From NCBI GenBank assembly GCA_025356015.1, contig JANXYO010000069.1, positions 86,730 through 150,729 on the forward strand: a DNA stretch of 64,000 nt, read 5' to 3'. Positions 49,371 to 58,984 of the stretch are shown one piece after another. The translations under genes and the position numbers were made by a program. Within the stretch, counting starts at the first letter, position 1; every line of letters begins with the position of its first letter. Below the pieces are notes generated by a model, which was given only the letters and a program-made list of their open reading frames with translations, was not told the origin of the DNA and made no database searches. The DNA is from Spirochaetaceae bacterium. Its GTDB lineage: Bacteria; Spirochaetota; Spirochaetia; Treponematales; Rectinemataceae.

Positions 49371-52300
49371 CAGTGATCCCGCGCCGAGCCCGGGCACGAA
49401 GCCGTCTGGTCCTGGCCCTCCTCCTGGTTGCCATCGGCATGGGGGCTTTCGCTGCCCCCATGTATTGGGAGTATCCCCGCAGCATCGCCCAGGGCCGCTT
49501 CCCCCTCACCCTCCAGCTCAAGGACGGCTTCGCCCTTCTCTGGCAAGAATCCAAGGCGGGGCCAGGCGCCGGCGCCGGTGGCACCGCCAGCGCGGAAGCC
49601 GCCCCGTCCTCGGGCCAGGCGAGCCTCCACATGGCGCGCTTTCGCGGTGGCGCTTGGGAGGCCGAGCGGCAAATCTCGGCCAAGTCCTATATCGTCCACT
49701 ACGACTCCAACGGCAGGGAGCCCCTCCTCTTCTCAGCAGTCGCGAGGGACGACAGGATCGCCCTCGCCGTCGCCGCCGGCGAGGGGAGGATCGACATCCT
49801 CCTCTCGAGCGACGCAGGGGCGAGCTTCGCCTCGTCCTCGATCTCCTCGGACAAGAGCTTCTCTGTCGCCCCGCGCATCTACCCCTCGGCTTCGGGGGGC
49901 TGGATCCTCTTCGTCGCCCAGGGAGACTCGGGCAATGCCGCCCAGGTGCAGACCCAGAGCCAGGCGGCCCAGGACCAGAACGAGATCCCGGGCACCATCT
50001 TCCCGATCTTCAGCTCCCGAAGCGAGGACGGGAAGACATGGTCGGCCTTCTCGCCCTTGCTCAAGGCGGCCGAGACCGGGATCGACCTGAGCTTCAACCC
50101 CGTCTCCGCCCCCCTGCCCCAGGCGGCCGGAGCCCCGCCCGGGGACCTCATGATATTCCAGGGCCTCACGACCTCGCAGAAGCCGAGCTGGCAGCTCTTC
50201 TCGAAGCTCTCGACCGACGGGGGAAGGACCTGGTCGGCGGCCGCGAGGATCACCAGCTTCAGCGAGCCCCTGCTGCGCGACCAGGCCGCGGGAGCGGCCG
50301 ACAACTACGACAACCGCGGCGCCGCCCTCGGCATGGTCGCCGACAGGCTCTGGGTGGCGTGGCAGAGGGCGACGAGGGGCAGTCCCCAGACCCAGGTCTA
50401 CATTGCCTCCTTCCTGGGCGACGGAAGCCTCGACCCGAAAAGCGTCGACCGGGTCTCCTCTGGCTCGGGAACCTGCATCCTGCCCCAGGTGCTCTCCCTG
50501 GACGGGCGACCGGCCGCGACCTGGGTGGACAACAGGTCGGGCGTGAACCGCATGTACCTCAATCCCCTGGGCGTCACCCGGGACGAGACCAATCTCTCGC
50601 AGGACGCCGGTGCCGTGGCCTTCGGCAGGGTCGCCTTCGCCGGGGGCAGGACCTATGCCTTCTGGCAGAGCAGCGTCTCGGGAGGGGACAGGGTCGTGGC
50701 CCTCGAACCCGATACCCATGTCGATCCTCCCCGCCTCGCCGCCCTCGACTTCACGGCCGGGGCCAGGACAGCCCGCGAGCGCGCCTCGATCAGGCTCATC
50801 CCGCCCGAGGACTCCTCGGGTATCCTGGGCTTCTCCTGGATCTGGAGCAGGGACCCCGCGGCCGAGCCGCCCCACGAACTCATGGGGACGACGGCCGACG
50901 CCGACACCCGTCTCGTGGAAAGCGCCAAGGAGGACGGGCCCTGGTTCCTCTCCGCCTCGGCCCAGGACATTGCGGGGAACTGGTCCAAGGCCACGCGGAT
51001 CTCCTATGTGCGCAAGCTCAACCCGCCCATGCCACCCCTGGTCCTCCACCCCGATCTGGACGACAGGGGCTTCCTGGCCTCCAATACCTTCGCCGTCCGA
51101 TGGAGTCCCCCCGAGAAGGAGATCATCGCTGGCTATACCTGGGAACTGCGCTACGCCGGGCCACTCGAGACGGGCAAGGTGGCCGTCTCCGCCAAGCCGG
51201 CCGGCCCCGTCCCGAAGGGCGCCCCAGGGTCGAGGCCTCCCCTTCCGGGTCTCGACGCCTATGAGAGCGCCCTCGTTGAGGCCGCCGGTCCGCCCCTGCC
51301 ACCGCGGCGGATCCTCGGCAGCGACCCGGGCGCCTCGTGGAACGACATCGACGACGGCTACTACCTCCTCTCCGTGGCGGCCGTGGACGACGTCGGGAAT
51401 ATAAGCGACGCCTCCACCATCCTCCTGCGGGCGAACAAGTACGTTCCCTACACCCAGATCACCTATTCCGACCCGAGCCGCGACGACCTGGGCAAGACCA
51501 GTTTGAGCATCATCGGCAAGGGCTTCGCCGCCGACGGCCAGATAGAGCGCGTCGTCCTCGACCGCGACGGCAAGGAACCCTACGACATCGAGCGGGACCT
51601 CGCGAACGGCGGCTTCCGCATCCGCTCCGACCGCCAGATCGACGGCTTCGGCTTCGAGGACGCCGAGGCAGGCATGTACCGGATCGGTCTCTACCACCCG
51701 AAGCGGGGCTGGTACTGGACCTCGCCCAAGGTCGCTATCGACGTCTCCGGCACGATCAAGTACGGGGTCGAGATTGCCTACGTCCCCTCGTGGATCCCCG
51801 TCCTTCCCCGGGCCTACCGCTTCTCGATCTACGATGCCGTCATCCTCGTCGCCCTCCTCTTCGGAGGTCTCGGCGTCGTCCTCTCCTCGGGCCAGGCCAT
51901 CGCCGCCGTGCGCGACGGGGCGGCGGTCAGGCTCCAGGTCCAAGCTCTCGTATACGGAGGTCCAATGCCCTCAGCCGCAAAGACCAGGAAGGAGCGGAAG
52001 CTGGGCCGTCGCGGCCTCGGTCTCCGTGTGAAGTTCACCTTGTTCATCGCCCTCCTCGCCCTCTTCGTCGTGTTCATGGTCTCGGTCCCCCTGGGCATTT
52101 CCGTCACCAGGGCCGAGAGCGCCTCCCTCGCCCGCGGGCTGCAGCAGAGGACCCTCGTCCTCCTCGAGAGCGTCGCCCAGGGCGCGCGGACCTACCTGCC
52201 AAACCAGGACACCCTCCAGCTCGGCTTCCTGCCCCAGCAGAAACAGGCCATGGACGACGCCTTGTACGTGACCGTCACGGGCTACGCGAAGAAGGCCACC

Positions 52301-54178
52301 GATCCCGACGCGGTCTGGGCCTCCAACGACCCCGGCCTCGCCTCGAAGATCGACACCTCGGGCCTCGAGAGCGGGACAAGCAGGATCAAGGACCCCTTGA
52401 GCCCGAAGGTGGCGGGCATCGCCGCGGAGATCGACGCCGCAGCCTCGGCCCAGGTCGGCGACATCAACAAGTCGATCACCGACCTCAACCGCGAGGCCAT
52501 TGGCCTCGCGGCCAAGATCGCCACCGACGACGCGGCGAGACGTCGCTTCGAGGAGATATCCCTCACCGTCACCAAGCTGCGCGGAGCCCTGAACGACAGG
52601 CTCTTCGCCATCGCCACAAAGTCGGTCGGCTCGGTCCCCGCCTTCGACCCGGCCGCCCTCGAGCTGAAGGCCAGGCGCTACGTCTTCTACAAGCCTGTAC
52701 TGTACGTGCAGACCAACGACCAGCTGTACTACCGCGGCATGGTCAGGATCGAGGTAAGCACCGACAGGATCGTCGCCGACGTCGTCCAGGCCCAGGCGAA
52801 CGTCGTCCGCATCACCCTCATCATCGCGGCGATCGCCCTCGCGATCGGCATCGCCGGATCCTTCCTGCTCTCCCTCATCATCGTCGTGCCCATATCGAAG
52901 CTCGTGAAGCAGATCGAGAGGATCCGCGACACCCCTGACAAGGAGGACCTTGCAGGAGAGCGCATCGAGGTGGCGAGCCGCGACGAGCTGTACGACCTCG
53001 CCGAGACCGTCAACCAGATGACCGAGGGCCTCGTGAAGGCCGCCAAGGCCAGCAAGGAGCTCATAGTCGGAAAGGGCATCCAGAAGATGTTCATACCCCT
53101 CGACGCGAGCCCCTCGAAGGCGAAGCTCAGCACGGGCAGGCGCGACGAGAAGAACTTCGAGGTCTTCGGCTACTACGAGGGAGCCAAGGGCGTGTCGGGC
53201 GACTACTGGGACTTCAGGTCGATCAACGCCCGCTACCACTACTTCATCAAGTGCGACATCTCGGGCAAGGGAGTCTCGGCGGCCCTCATCATGGTCGAGG
53301 TGGCCACCATGGTCATCAACTACTTCAACGAGTGGAAGAAGACCATGCCGCGCAACATCGACCTCACCATGATCGCCTACAGGATCAACGACTTCATCGA
53401 GGAGCGCGGCTACGAGGGCAAGCGCTTCGCGGCCTTCACCCTTGGCATCTGGGACTCAGACGAGGGCAAGGCCTATCTCTGCGAGGCAGGCGACCGCAAG
53501 CTCCATGTCTGGAACGCCCGGGAGGAGCGCGTCCTCGAGGAGATCCTGCCCGACTCGCCCGCGGCCGGGATCTTCCCCAGCTTCCTGGTACAGATGAAGA
53601 CCCCCTTCCTCCAGGTCCCCCGGGTCCTCGAGAGCGGGGACATCCTCCTGCTCTACACGGACGGCATCGAGGAAGCCAAGCGGCATTTCCGCGACTCGGG
53701 CTTCAAGGTGATCACCTGCGAGGATGTCGAGAAGGAGCTGGTCCACGGGAACCACACGGGAGGACAGGACAACGAGGAGTTCGGCTACGACAGGCTCACC
53801 GAGGTCCTCGCCGCCGTGAACACAAGGGGGAAGTACCGGCTCGTGAAGGCCCACGACCCCGTCGCCCAGGGGACCTTGAGCTTCGACTTCTCGACCTGCG
53901 GAGGAGGGCTCGAGGAGAGGATCATCGCCCTTGTCGCCGTCGAGAAGGTGTTCCGGATGTACCCCGATCCCAGCGCGACCGACAAGGACGTGGTACTGGT
54001 CGACGAGAAGATCGACGCCTTCCTAAAGAAGCACTTCGACCAGTACAGGCTCTACTGCTCGAAGCAGCTCCCCAACATCGACCCCCAGCACGAGAACCCC
54101 GGCTACCTCCTCTACGCGGGCATCAAGGAGGACGACCAGTACGACGACCTGACGATCCTCGGCATCATGAGGAAGTAG
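49367..54178 (+). CDS. Sensor phosphatase: beta-propeller (Asp-box) ectodomain, HAMP and SpoIIE/PP2C domain
   Basis: 1603 residues. After an N-terminal membrane segment (about 13-33) comes a BNR/sialidase-like beta-propeller with Asp-box repeats (SEDGKTWSAF, STDGGRTWSAA) and immunoglobulin-like regions to about 800. Membrane segments follow near 820-840 and 885-910, a second sensor region, a third segment near 1148-1175, HAMP with RDELYDLAETVNQM, and a SpoIIE/PP2C domain (1260-1603). Metal sites are GVSGDYWDF, KCDISGKGVSAALIM and LLLYTDGIEEA, all intact, so it should dephosphorylate an anti-anti-sigma-type protein. The start is GTG, coupled (GTGA) to the TPR gene. The partner kinase and antagonist are not in this window. 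Confidence 0.92.
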   Translation: MTVIPRRARARSRLVLALLLVAIGMGAFAAPMYWEYPRSIAQGRFPLTLQLKDGFALLWQESKAGPGAGAGGTASAEAAPSSGQASLHMARFRGGAWEAERQISAKSYIVHYDSNGREPLLFSAVARDDRIALAVAAGEGRIDILLSSDAGASFASSSISSDKSFSVAPRIYPSASGGWILFVAQGDSGNAAQVQTQSQAAQDQNEIPGTIFPIFSSRSEDGKTWSAFSPLLKAAETGIDLSFNPVSAPLPQAAGAPPGDLMIFQGLTTSQKPSWQLFSKLSTDGGRTWSAAARITSFSEPLLRDQAAGAADNYDNRGAALGMVADRLWVAWQRATRGSPQTQVYIASFLGDGSLDPKSVDRVSSGSGTCILPQVLSLDGRPAATWVDNRSGVNRMYLNPLGVTRDETNLSQDAGAVAFGRVAFAGGRTYAFWQSSVSGGDRVVALEPDTHVDPPRLAALDFTAGARTARERASIRLIPPEDSSGILGFSWIWSRDPAAEPPHELMGTTADADTRLVESAKEDGPWFLSASAQDIAGNWSKATRISYVRKLNPPMPPLVLHPDLDDRGFLASNTFAVRWSPPEKEIIAGYTWELRYAGPLETGKVAVSAKPAGPVPKGAPGSRPPLPGLDAYESALVEAAGPPLPPRRILGSDPGASWNDIDDGYYLLSVAAVDDVGNISDASTILLRANKYVPYTQITYSDPSRDDLGKTSLSIIGKGFAADGQIERVVLDRDGKEPYDIERDLANGGFRIRSDRQIDGFGFEDAEAGMYRIGLYHPKRGWYWTSPKVAIDVSGTIKYGVEIAYVPSWIPVLPRAYRFSIYDAVILVALLFGGLGVVLSSGQAIAAVRDGAAVRLQVQALVYGGPMPSAAKTRKERKLGRRGLGLRVKFTLFIALLALFVVFMVSVPLGISVTRAESASLARGLQQRTLVLLESVAQGARTYLPNQDTLQLGFLPQQKQAMDDALYVTVTGYAKKATDPDAVWASNDPGLASKIDTSGLESGTSRIKDPLSPKVAGIAAEIDAAASAQVGDINKSITDLNREAIGLAAKIATDDAARRRFEEISLTVTKLRGALNDRLFAIATKSVGSVPAFDPAALELKARRYVFYKPVLYVQTNDQLYYRGMVRIEVSTDRIVADVVQAQANVVRITLIIAAIALAIGIAGSFLLSLIIVVPISKLVKQIERIRDTPDKEDLAGERIEVASRDELYDLAETVNQMTEGLVKAAKASKELIVGKGIQKMFIPLDASPSKAKLSTGRRDEKNFEVFGYYEGAKGVSGDYWDFRSINARYHYFIKCDISGKGVSAALIMVEVATMVINYFNEWKKTMPRNIDLTMIAYRINDFIEERGYEGKRFAAFTLGIWDSDEGKAYLCEAGDRKLHVWNAREERVLEEILPDSPAAGIFPSFLVQMKTPFLQVPRVLESGDILLLYTDGIEEAKRHFRDSGFKVITCEDVEKELVHGNHTGGQDNEEFGYDRLTEVLAAVNTRGKYRLVKAHDPVAQGTLSFDFSTCGGGLEERIIALVAVEKVFRMYPDPSATDKDVVLVDEKIDAFLKKHFDQYRLYCSKQLPNIDPQHENPGYLLYAGIKEDDQYDDLTILGIMRK

Positions 54179-54186
54179 GAAGGGCC

Positions 54187-54966
54187 ATGGCATCCAGGAC
54201 CCTGGTCGGCACCTGCGGCTACTCCTACGAGGACTGGCGCGGGGTCCTCTATCCCCAGGACCTGCCCAAGGCCGAGTTCCTTCCCTTCTACGCCGCGAGC
54301 TTCCCCTTCGTCGAGCTTGACTTCAGCTGGTACGGCATGCCCCGCTCTGCGGTCCTCAAGCGCATGGTCGCCGCCACGCCCGGGGGCTTCCAGTTCGCCA
54401 TCAAGGCCCACCGCAGCTTGAGCCACGACCGCGGCGCCGACTGGCGCGAGAGGGCAAGGGAGTTCGCGCTAGCCATCGAGCCCCTCGCCGAGGCTGGCCG
54501 CCTCACCTCGGTCCTCATACAGCTGCCCTACAGCTTCAAGCGCGGCGAGGCCGAACGGCGACACCTTGGCGCGTTGTGCGATGCACTCTCGGCCTTCCCC
54601 CTGGCCGTCGAGTTCCGCAACGACGAGTGGCACAGGGAGGCCGTCTACGCCGAGCTCGACCGGCGCGGCGCCTGTCTGGTCCTCGTCGACAGGCCCGAGC
54701 TCCCCCGCCTCCCGCCCGAGACCGCGACGGTGACCGGCGACCTGGGCTACATCCGCTTCCATGGCCGCAACGCCGCGGCCTGGTGGAAGGGCGATGCAGG
54801 GACGCGATACGACTACCTGTACAGCGACCAGGAGCTCCAGGGCTGCCTTCCCCTCGTCAAGGCGGTGCAGAAGAAGGCCGAGGTCCTCGTCGTCGCCTTC
54901 AACAACCACCCAGGCGGCGGCGCCATCGTGAACGCCCGCAGCATGGCCCTTCTCCTGGGCTCTTAG
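54187..54966 (+). CDS. DUF72-family protein
   Basis: 259 residues of DUF72, a TIM-barrel family of unknown biochemical role. The start VGTCGYSYEDWRGVLYPQDL with ELDFSWYGMP (the usual E-x-N-x-x-F/Y is E-L-D-F-S-W-Y) is diagnostic, and YIRFHGRNAAAWW and VAFNNHPGGGAIVNA are the conserved later blocks. ATG 54187 has AGGAAGGGCC before it and lies 8 bp after the phosphatase stop, so it may be on the same transcript. No link to signalling is known. Confidence 0.9.
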   Translation: MASRTLVGTCGYSYEDWRGVLYPQDLPKAEFLPFYAASFPFVELDFSWYGMPRSAVLKRMVAATPGGFQFAIKAHRSLSHDRGADWRERAREFALAIEPLAEAGRLTSVLIQLPYSFKRGEAERRHLGALCDALSAFPLAVEFRNDEWHREAVYAELDRRGACLVLVDRPELPRLPPETATVTGDLGYIRFHGRNAAAWWKGDAGTRYDYLYSDQELQGCLPLVKAVQKKAEVLVVAFNNHPGGGAIVNARSMALLLGS

Positions 54967-55003
54967 CTTGCCAAGAGAGCCTGGGGCGATCTAGTATCAG
55001 GCC

Positions 55004-55549
55004 ATGGCAGCTTCCTACGAGGACGAGAGGTCAGCCCTCCTGCACGCCGTCGCCGATCTCTACGCCCGCGGCGCCCTTTCAGAGGCCGAGATGAACGACC
55101 GCATAGACAGGCTCACCGCGGCGTCCGGCCTCGAGGAGCTTAAGGCCCTCACCACGCTCATGCCGGCAGAGGCCCTTGGCGCACTTGCCCTCCGCAGCAG
55201 CCTGGTCGAGGTCGAGGCCCAGGCCCTGCGCGGGCAATCGAGCCAGGTAAGGAAGAAGGGCAGCTGGCTCGAGTCCCGCCGCATCGAGGTCGCGGGCAGG
55301 TCCTCCACATTCAGGCTCGACCTCTCGCACTACAGGTCTGAAGTGGGGATCTCGCTCGAGATGGTCTTCGACCTCACCAGCTCATCGGTGATCGTCACCC
55401 TTCCCAGGAGCTTTAGGATCACCGAGGCCATAGAGGACTCGGTGAGCAGCGCCGTCAAGATACGCGGCGAGGCAGACAGCGGAGCGGCGAACGCGATCCT
55501 CCTGCGGGGGCACATCAAGTCGAGCTTCGTCAAATTCGCCTACCGCTAG
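55004..55549 (+). CDS. DUF1707/SHOCT-like protein
   Basis: 181 residues. The first 50 (YEDERSALLHAVADLYARGA, then LSEAEMNDRIDRLTAASGLE) match the DUF1707/SHOCT pattern found at the N termini of envelope or stress-related proteins. The rest is beta-rich (RRIEVAGRSSTFRLDLSHYR, FKVFDL-like FDLTSSSVIVTLPRSFRI), resembling the cell-wall-active-antibiotic response domain. There is no signal peptide or membrane segment, so cytoplasmic location is likely. A weak Shine-Dalgarno precedes ATG 55004, and it lies 37 bp after the DUF72 gene. Confidence 0.6.
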   Translation: MAASYEDERSALLHAVADLYARGALSEAEMNDRIDRLTAASGLEELKALTTLMPAEALGALALRSSLVEVEAQALRGQSSQVRKKGSWLESRRIEVAGRSSTFRLDLSHYRSEVGISLEMVFDLTSSSVIVTLPRSFRITEAIEDSVSSAVKIRGEADSGAANAILLRGHIKSSFVKFAYR

Positions 55550-55568
55550 CTGCCCGGACCCGGGCCGC

Positions 55569-55958
55569 CTAGATCCTCTCGTCCAGCCTGGTCTCGAGCC
55601 TCCCCTCACCAAGGTCGTCCGGCTCGAGCATGGCGTAACCCTCCTCGTCCATCGACATGACGAGGGCCTTCGACCACTGCCCTGGGTTGCGCGACAGCAG
55701 CTCGCGGATGAGCTGCCTCACTGAGAGGTCGGAGCGGCTTGGCACCATGAGCTCGAGGTAGCCCCCGCTGTACAGGGCAACAGAGATCCAGCCCTTGCGC
55801 AGGATGAGCTCGCATACATTGCGGGCGCCTCCGGCGAGCTCCTCGTGATCGCGTATCCATTCCTCGTGGAAGGAGGGGATCGTGAGGATGCTTCCCTCCG
55901 GCGTGAGCCAGCTCGCCCCGTGGACGAGGGCGTAGGGAGGCAGTGCCGTGCCGTTCAC
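55569..55958 (-). CDS. Hypothetical protein coupled to the pseudouridine synthase gene
   Basis: 129 residues, no family recognised. It contains TPEGSILTIPSFHEEWIRDH, RNVCELILRKGWISVALY and QLIRELLSRNPGQWSKAL, a mixed alpha/beta pattern with several Trp. The GTG at 55958 overlaps the RluA-type gene's TGA as GTGA and has GGAG upstream, so it is translationally coupled to that gene; a GTG 6 bp earlier is the alternative. No signal peptide. Its stop is 19 bp from the stop of the convergent DUF1707-like gene. Confidence 0.65.
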   Translation of the reverse strand: MNGTALPPYALVHGASWLTPEGSILTIPSFHEEWIRDHEELAGGARNVCELILRKGWISVALYSGGYLELMVPSRSDLSVRQLIRELLSRNPGQWSKALVMSMDEEGYAMLEPDDLGEGRLETRLDERI

Positions 55959-56599
55959 GGACACTCCGGATCGGGCGCATCGGCGAAGCGCGTCATGAAG
56001 ACACGGAAATGCTCGGGGATGGGAGCCTTGACTGTCCTGCCCCCGGGAAGGCCCAGTTCCCGAGCGTGGAGGAGGAGGCGCCTCAAGCCCGCCTCCTTTC
56101 GAAGCCTCTTGTTCAGGCCAAAGTCGCCGTGGCGCTCGTCGCCCAGTATGGGCATTCCCGCCCCGGCGAGGTGGATTCGTATCTGGTGCATCCTCCCCGT
56201 GCCGAGCTCGAGCTCGAGGAAGGCAAAGGCCCCGCCGAAGGACCCGAGCGTGCGCCAGTCGGTCCGCGCGGTCTTCACGGCACCACGCTCCTGTACGGAG
56301 GCGTCAAGGACACCCTTCGTCCCCTCGGGGCGGCCGGAGACCACGGCGCGGTAGACCTTGCGGATCGCCCTCGACTCGACGATCTGTGACCAGCGTGAAG
56401 CGGCGCTCGCATCCCGAGCGACGATCATGCAGCCCGAGGTCTCCCTGTCGAGGCGGTGGACGAGAAAGGGCCTGAAACCGAAATCCCGCTCGACTGCCTC
56501 GACGACAGAAATGCGGACCTCGGCCCCGGGCTGGGAGGCGAGGCCCGAGGGCTTGTCGAGGATGAGAATCTCCTCGTCCTGGTACAGGGCGGCGATCAT
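55955..56599 (-). CDS. RluA-family RNA pseudouridine synthase
   Basis: 214 residues. The motif VHRLDRETSGCMIVARD (48-64) has the catalytic Asp51 in HRLDRETSG, and the family start DEEILILDKPSGLASQPG and ending LGTGRMHQIRIHLAGAGMPI are present. It has no S4 domain, so it resembles the short RluA branch acting on rRNA or tRNA uridines. ATG 56599 was chosen because residues before it are unlike the family and the start of the ORF there is not preceded by a Shine-Dalgarno. The small coupled gene follows it. Confidence 0.9.
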   Translation of the reverse strand: MIAALYQDEEILILDKPSGLASQPGAEVRISVVEAVERDFGFRPFLVHRLDRETSGCMIVARDASAASRWSQIVESRAIRKVYRAVVSGRPEGTKGVLDASVQERGAVKTARTDWRTLGSFGGAFAFLELELGTGRMHQIRIHLAGAGMPILGDERHGDFGLNKRLRKEAGLRRLLLHARELGLPGGRTVKAPIPEHFRVFMTRFADAPDPECP

Positions 56600-56781
56600 C
56601 GGGCCAGAGCATAGTGGAGCGTCAGGAGCTATGCAAGGCGGACCGAGCTCCATTCCCCCCCCCGCGCCGTGGGGGCCCTTTCCGCGCGAGCTGTTAGGCT
56701 GGCCTCACATTGGGGCAGCGGAGCTTGAGCCTCCCTTTCCCACCGTGCTAGCCTTTGGCTCCCTCCCGAGGAGTAAAAGCA

Positions 56782-57711
56782 ATGCACCGTCGCAGCAACC
56801 TGCTCCAGCGCGCCTCCCTCATCGCCCTCTTCGGCAACGCCGCGCTGGCGGTCTCGAAGCTGATCGTCGGCGTGATCTCCGGCTCCCTCGCCGTCGTGGG
56901 CGACGGCATCGACACCTCCACCGATGTCGTGATCGCCTTCGTGACCCTCGTTACCTCGCGGATCATCGACAAGCCGGGTGACCGCGAGCATCCCTATGGC
57001 CACACACGCGCCGAGACGGTAGCCACCACGATCCTCTCCTTCTTGGTCTTCTTCGCGGGGGCCCAGCTCTTCGTCCGCTCGGGCAGCGCCCTGCTCAGCG
57101 GGGAAGCGGCCTTGCTGCCGGGCCGGATCGCGATAATTGTCACGATCGTCTCGATAGCCGGCAAGCTCCTCCTCGCGTGGAGCCAGTTCCACTACGGGAA
57201 GAAGACGGGGAGCTCCATGCTCATCGCCAACGGAAAGAACATGCGCGGCGACGTCGTCATATCCTCGGCCGTCCTCGTGGGCCTGTTCTTCACCTTCGTG
57301 CTCGGGCTTCCCGTGCTCGACCGAGCGACGGCCCTCCTCGTGTCCCTGTGGATCGTCAAGGTCTCGATTGGCATCTTCCGCGAGGCCAACCGCGAGCTCA
57401 TGGACGGCAGCCTCGAGCGAGGCCCCTACGACGCGATCTTCGCCGCCGTGGCCTCGATCAAGGGCGCCGGCAACCCTCACCGCACCCGGGTGCGCCACAT
57501 GGGTTCCTTCCTCATGGCCGACCTGGACATCGAGGTCGACCCCAAGCTGACAGTGGCCGCCGCCCACGACATCGCGGCGGCGGTGGAGCTCGCGATCAAG
57601 GAGCGCCTGCCCGAGGTCTACGACGTCGTGGTCCACATCGAGCCGCGGGGCAACCTCGAGGCCGACGAGCGCTATGGGCTGCGGCCCGGGGAGCACGCCG
57701 AGCCGGAATAG
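56782..57711 (+). CDS. Cation diffusion facilitator (CDF) metal transporter
   Basis: 309 residues. Six membrane segments; segment 2 holds GDGIDTSTDVV and segment 5 NMRGDVVISSAVL, with the Asp residues that form the metal site in CDF antiporters. The GHTRAETVATTIL loop after segment 2 is the family mark. The C-terminal cytoplasmic domain has VRHMGSFLMADLDIEVDPKL and YDVVVHIEPRGNLEADER. It exports Zn, Mn, Fe or similar in exchange for protons. GAGGAG precedes ATG 56782. It converges with the NRAMP-type gene, 3 bp apart, so uptake and efflux genes for divalent metals meet here. Confidence 0.9.
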   Translation: MHRRSNLLQRASLIALFGNAALAVSKLIVGVISGSLAVVGDGIDTSTDVVIAFVTLVTSRIIDKPGDREHPYGHTRAETVATTILSFLVFFAGAQLFVRSGSALLSGEAALLPGRIAIIVTIVSIAGKLLLAWSQFHYGKKTGSSMLIANGKNMRGDVVISSAVLVGLFFTFVLGLPVLDRATALLVSLWIVKVSIGIFREANRELMDGSLERGPYDAIFAAVASIKGAGNPHRTRVRHMGSFLMADLDIEVDPKLTVAAAHDIAAAVELAIKERLPEVYDVVVHIEPRGNLEADERYGLRPGEHAEPE

Positions 57712-57714
57712 GCC

Positions 57715-58965
57715 CTATTGCCCGAACACCGACATCCCCAGGAACACCGCGTTCATGCCGATGAGCACAGCCGCGGTCAGCCAGCCCACGATGTTCGCGA
57801 AGGGCTTGTTGACCCAGGTCCCCATCACCTCCTTCTTGTTGATGATGAGGAGCATGCTCACGAGGACCACCGGCAACAGGACGCCGTTTATCACCTGGGA
57901 CCATATGGTGATCTCGATCAGGGGGGCCCTAGGCAGGAGGATGATGCCCACCGACACCGCGATGATGATCGTGAAGAGCCAGTAGAACTGGGGGGCCTCC
58001 TTCCAGGTCTTGTCGATGCCCGCCTCGAAGCCGAAGGCCTCGCAGACATAGAAGGCCGTGGCAAGGGGCAGGATCGTCGCCGAGAATATCGAGGCCACGA
58101 ACAGGCCCGAGGCGAAGATCACGGAGGCCGCCCTGCCGGCCAGGGGCCTCAGGGCTATGGCCGCGTCCTTCGCCTCCCCGATGCTGATCCCGTTCACATG
58201 GAGGGTCGCCGCGCAGGCCACCATGATGAAGAAGGCCACCACGATCGTGATGCAGGAGCCGACGACCACGTCGGCGATCGTGTACCTGTACTTGTCGATC
58301 GTGAGGCCTTTCTCGATGACGGCCGACTGCATGTAGAACTGCATCCAGGGCGCGATCGTCGTCCCCACGATGCCGATCACCATCACGAGATAGGCGAAGT
58401 TGAACTGGGCGTCGGGGTGGACCATCGCATGGCCGATCGCGCTCCAGTCGGGCTTCCCCAGGACGGCCGACGCGATGTACGACAGCAGAAAAAGGCTGAA
58501 GACCAGGAAGATCCGCTCGGCCGACTTATAGGTGCCCTTGACGACGAGGAACCATACCAGGACTGCCGACAGGGGCACAGAGATGTACTTGCTCAGCCCC
58601 AGGGCCTGCATCGAGCCCGCCACGCCCGCGAACTCGGTGGTGGTGTTGCCAATGTCGGCGATGATGAGGCCTATGAAGATGAGGAAGGTCACCTTGACCC
58701 CTGCGTTCTCCCTGATGAGGTCTGCGAGGCCCTTGCCAGTGACTATCCCCATCCTCGCGTTCATCTCCTGGATGACGACGAGGACGAGGAAGGCGGGCAC
58801 AAGGGTCCACAGGATGTTGTATCCGTAGGTGGCGCCCGCGACCGAATAGGTGGTGATCCCGCCCGCGTCGTTGTCGACAGAGCCGGTGATGATGCCGGGG
58901 CCGAGCACCGAGAGGAACACGAGTAGGTTGGCGAAGAGGATCTTCGCCTTCTGCTTGATTGACAT
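57715..58965 (-). CDS. NRAMP-family divalent metal transporter, NRAMP-related Mg-type motifs
   Basis: 416 residues, eleven membrane segments. The first-segment motif is GSVDNDAGG where classical Mn/Fe NRAMP proteins have DPGN, and the sixth-segment motif is TIAPWMQFYMQS where they have MPH. This divergent pair is what I recall for NRAMP-related magnesium transporters, so Mg2+ or broader specificity is more likely than Mn2+. Strand order places it 19 bp after the MgtE_N/CBS gene, which would sense Mg and energy state. The ATG has GGAGTCCCAAAGCC upstream. The gene ends 3 bp from the CDF gene's stop. Confidence 0.85.
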   Translation of the reverse strand: MSIKQKAKILFANLLVFLSVLGPGIITGSVDNDAGGITTYSVAGATYGYNILWTLVPAFLVLVVIQEMNARMGIVTGKGLADLIRENAGVKVTFLIFIGLIIADIGNTTTEFAGVAGSMQALGLSKYISVPLSAVLVWFLVVKGTYKSAERIFLVFSLFLLSYIASAVLGKPDWSAIGHAMVHPDAQFNFAYLVMVIGIVGTTIAPWMQFYMQSAVIEKGLTIDKYRYTIADVVVGSCITIVVAFFIMVACAATLHVNGISIGEAKDAAIALRPLAGRAASVIFASGLFVASIFSATILPLATAFYVCEAFGFEAGIDKTWKEAPQFYWLFTIIIAVSVGIILLPRAPLIEITIWSQVINGVLLPVVLVSMLLIINKKEVMGTWVNKPFANIVGWLTAAVLIGMNAVFLGMSVFGQ

Positions 58966-58984
58966 GGCTTTGGGACTCCGGCTA

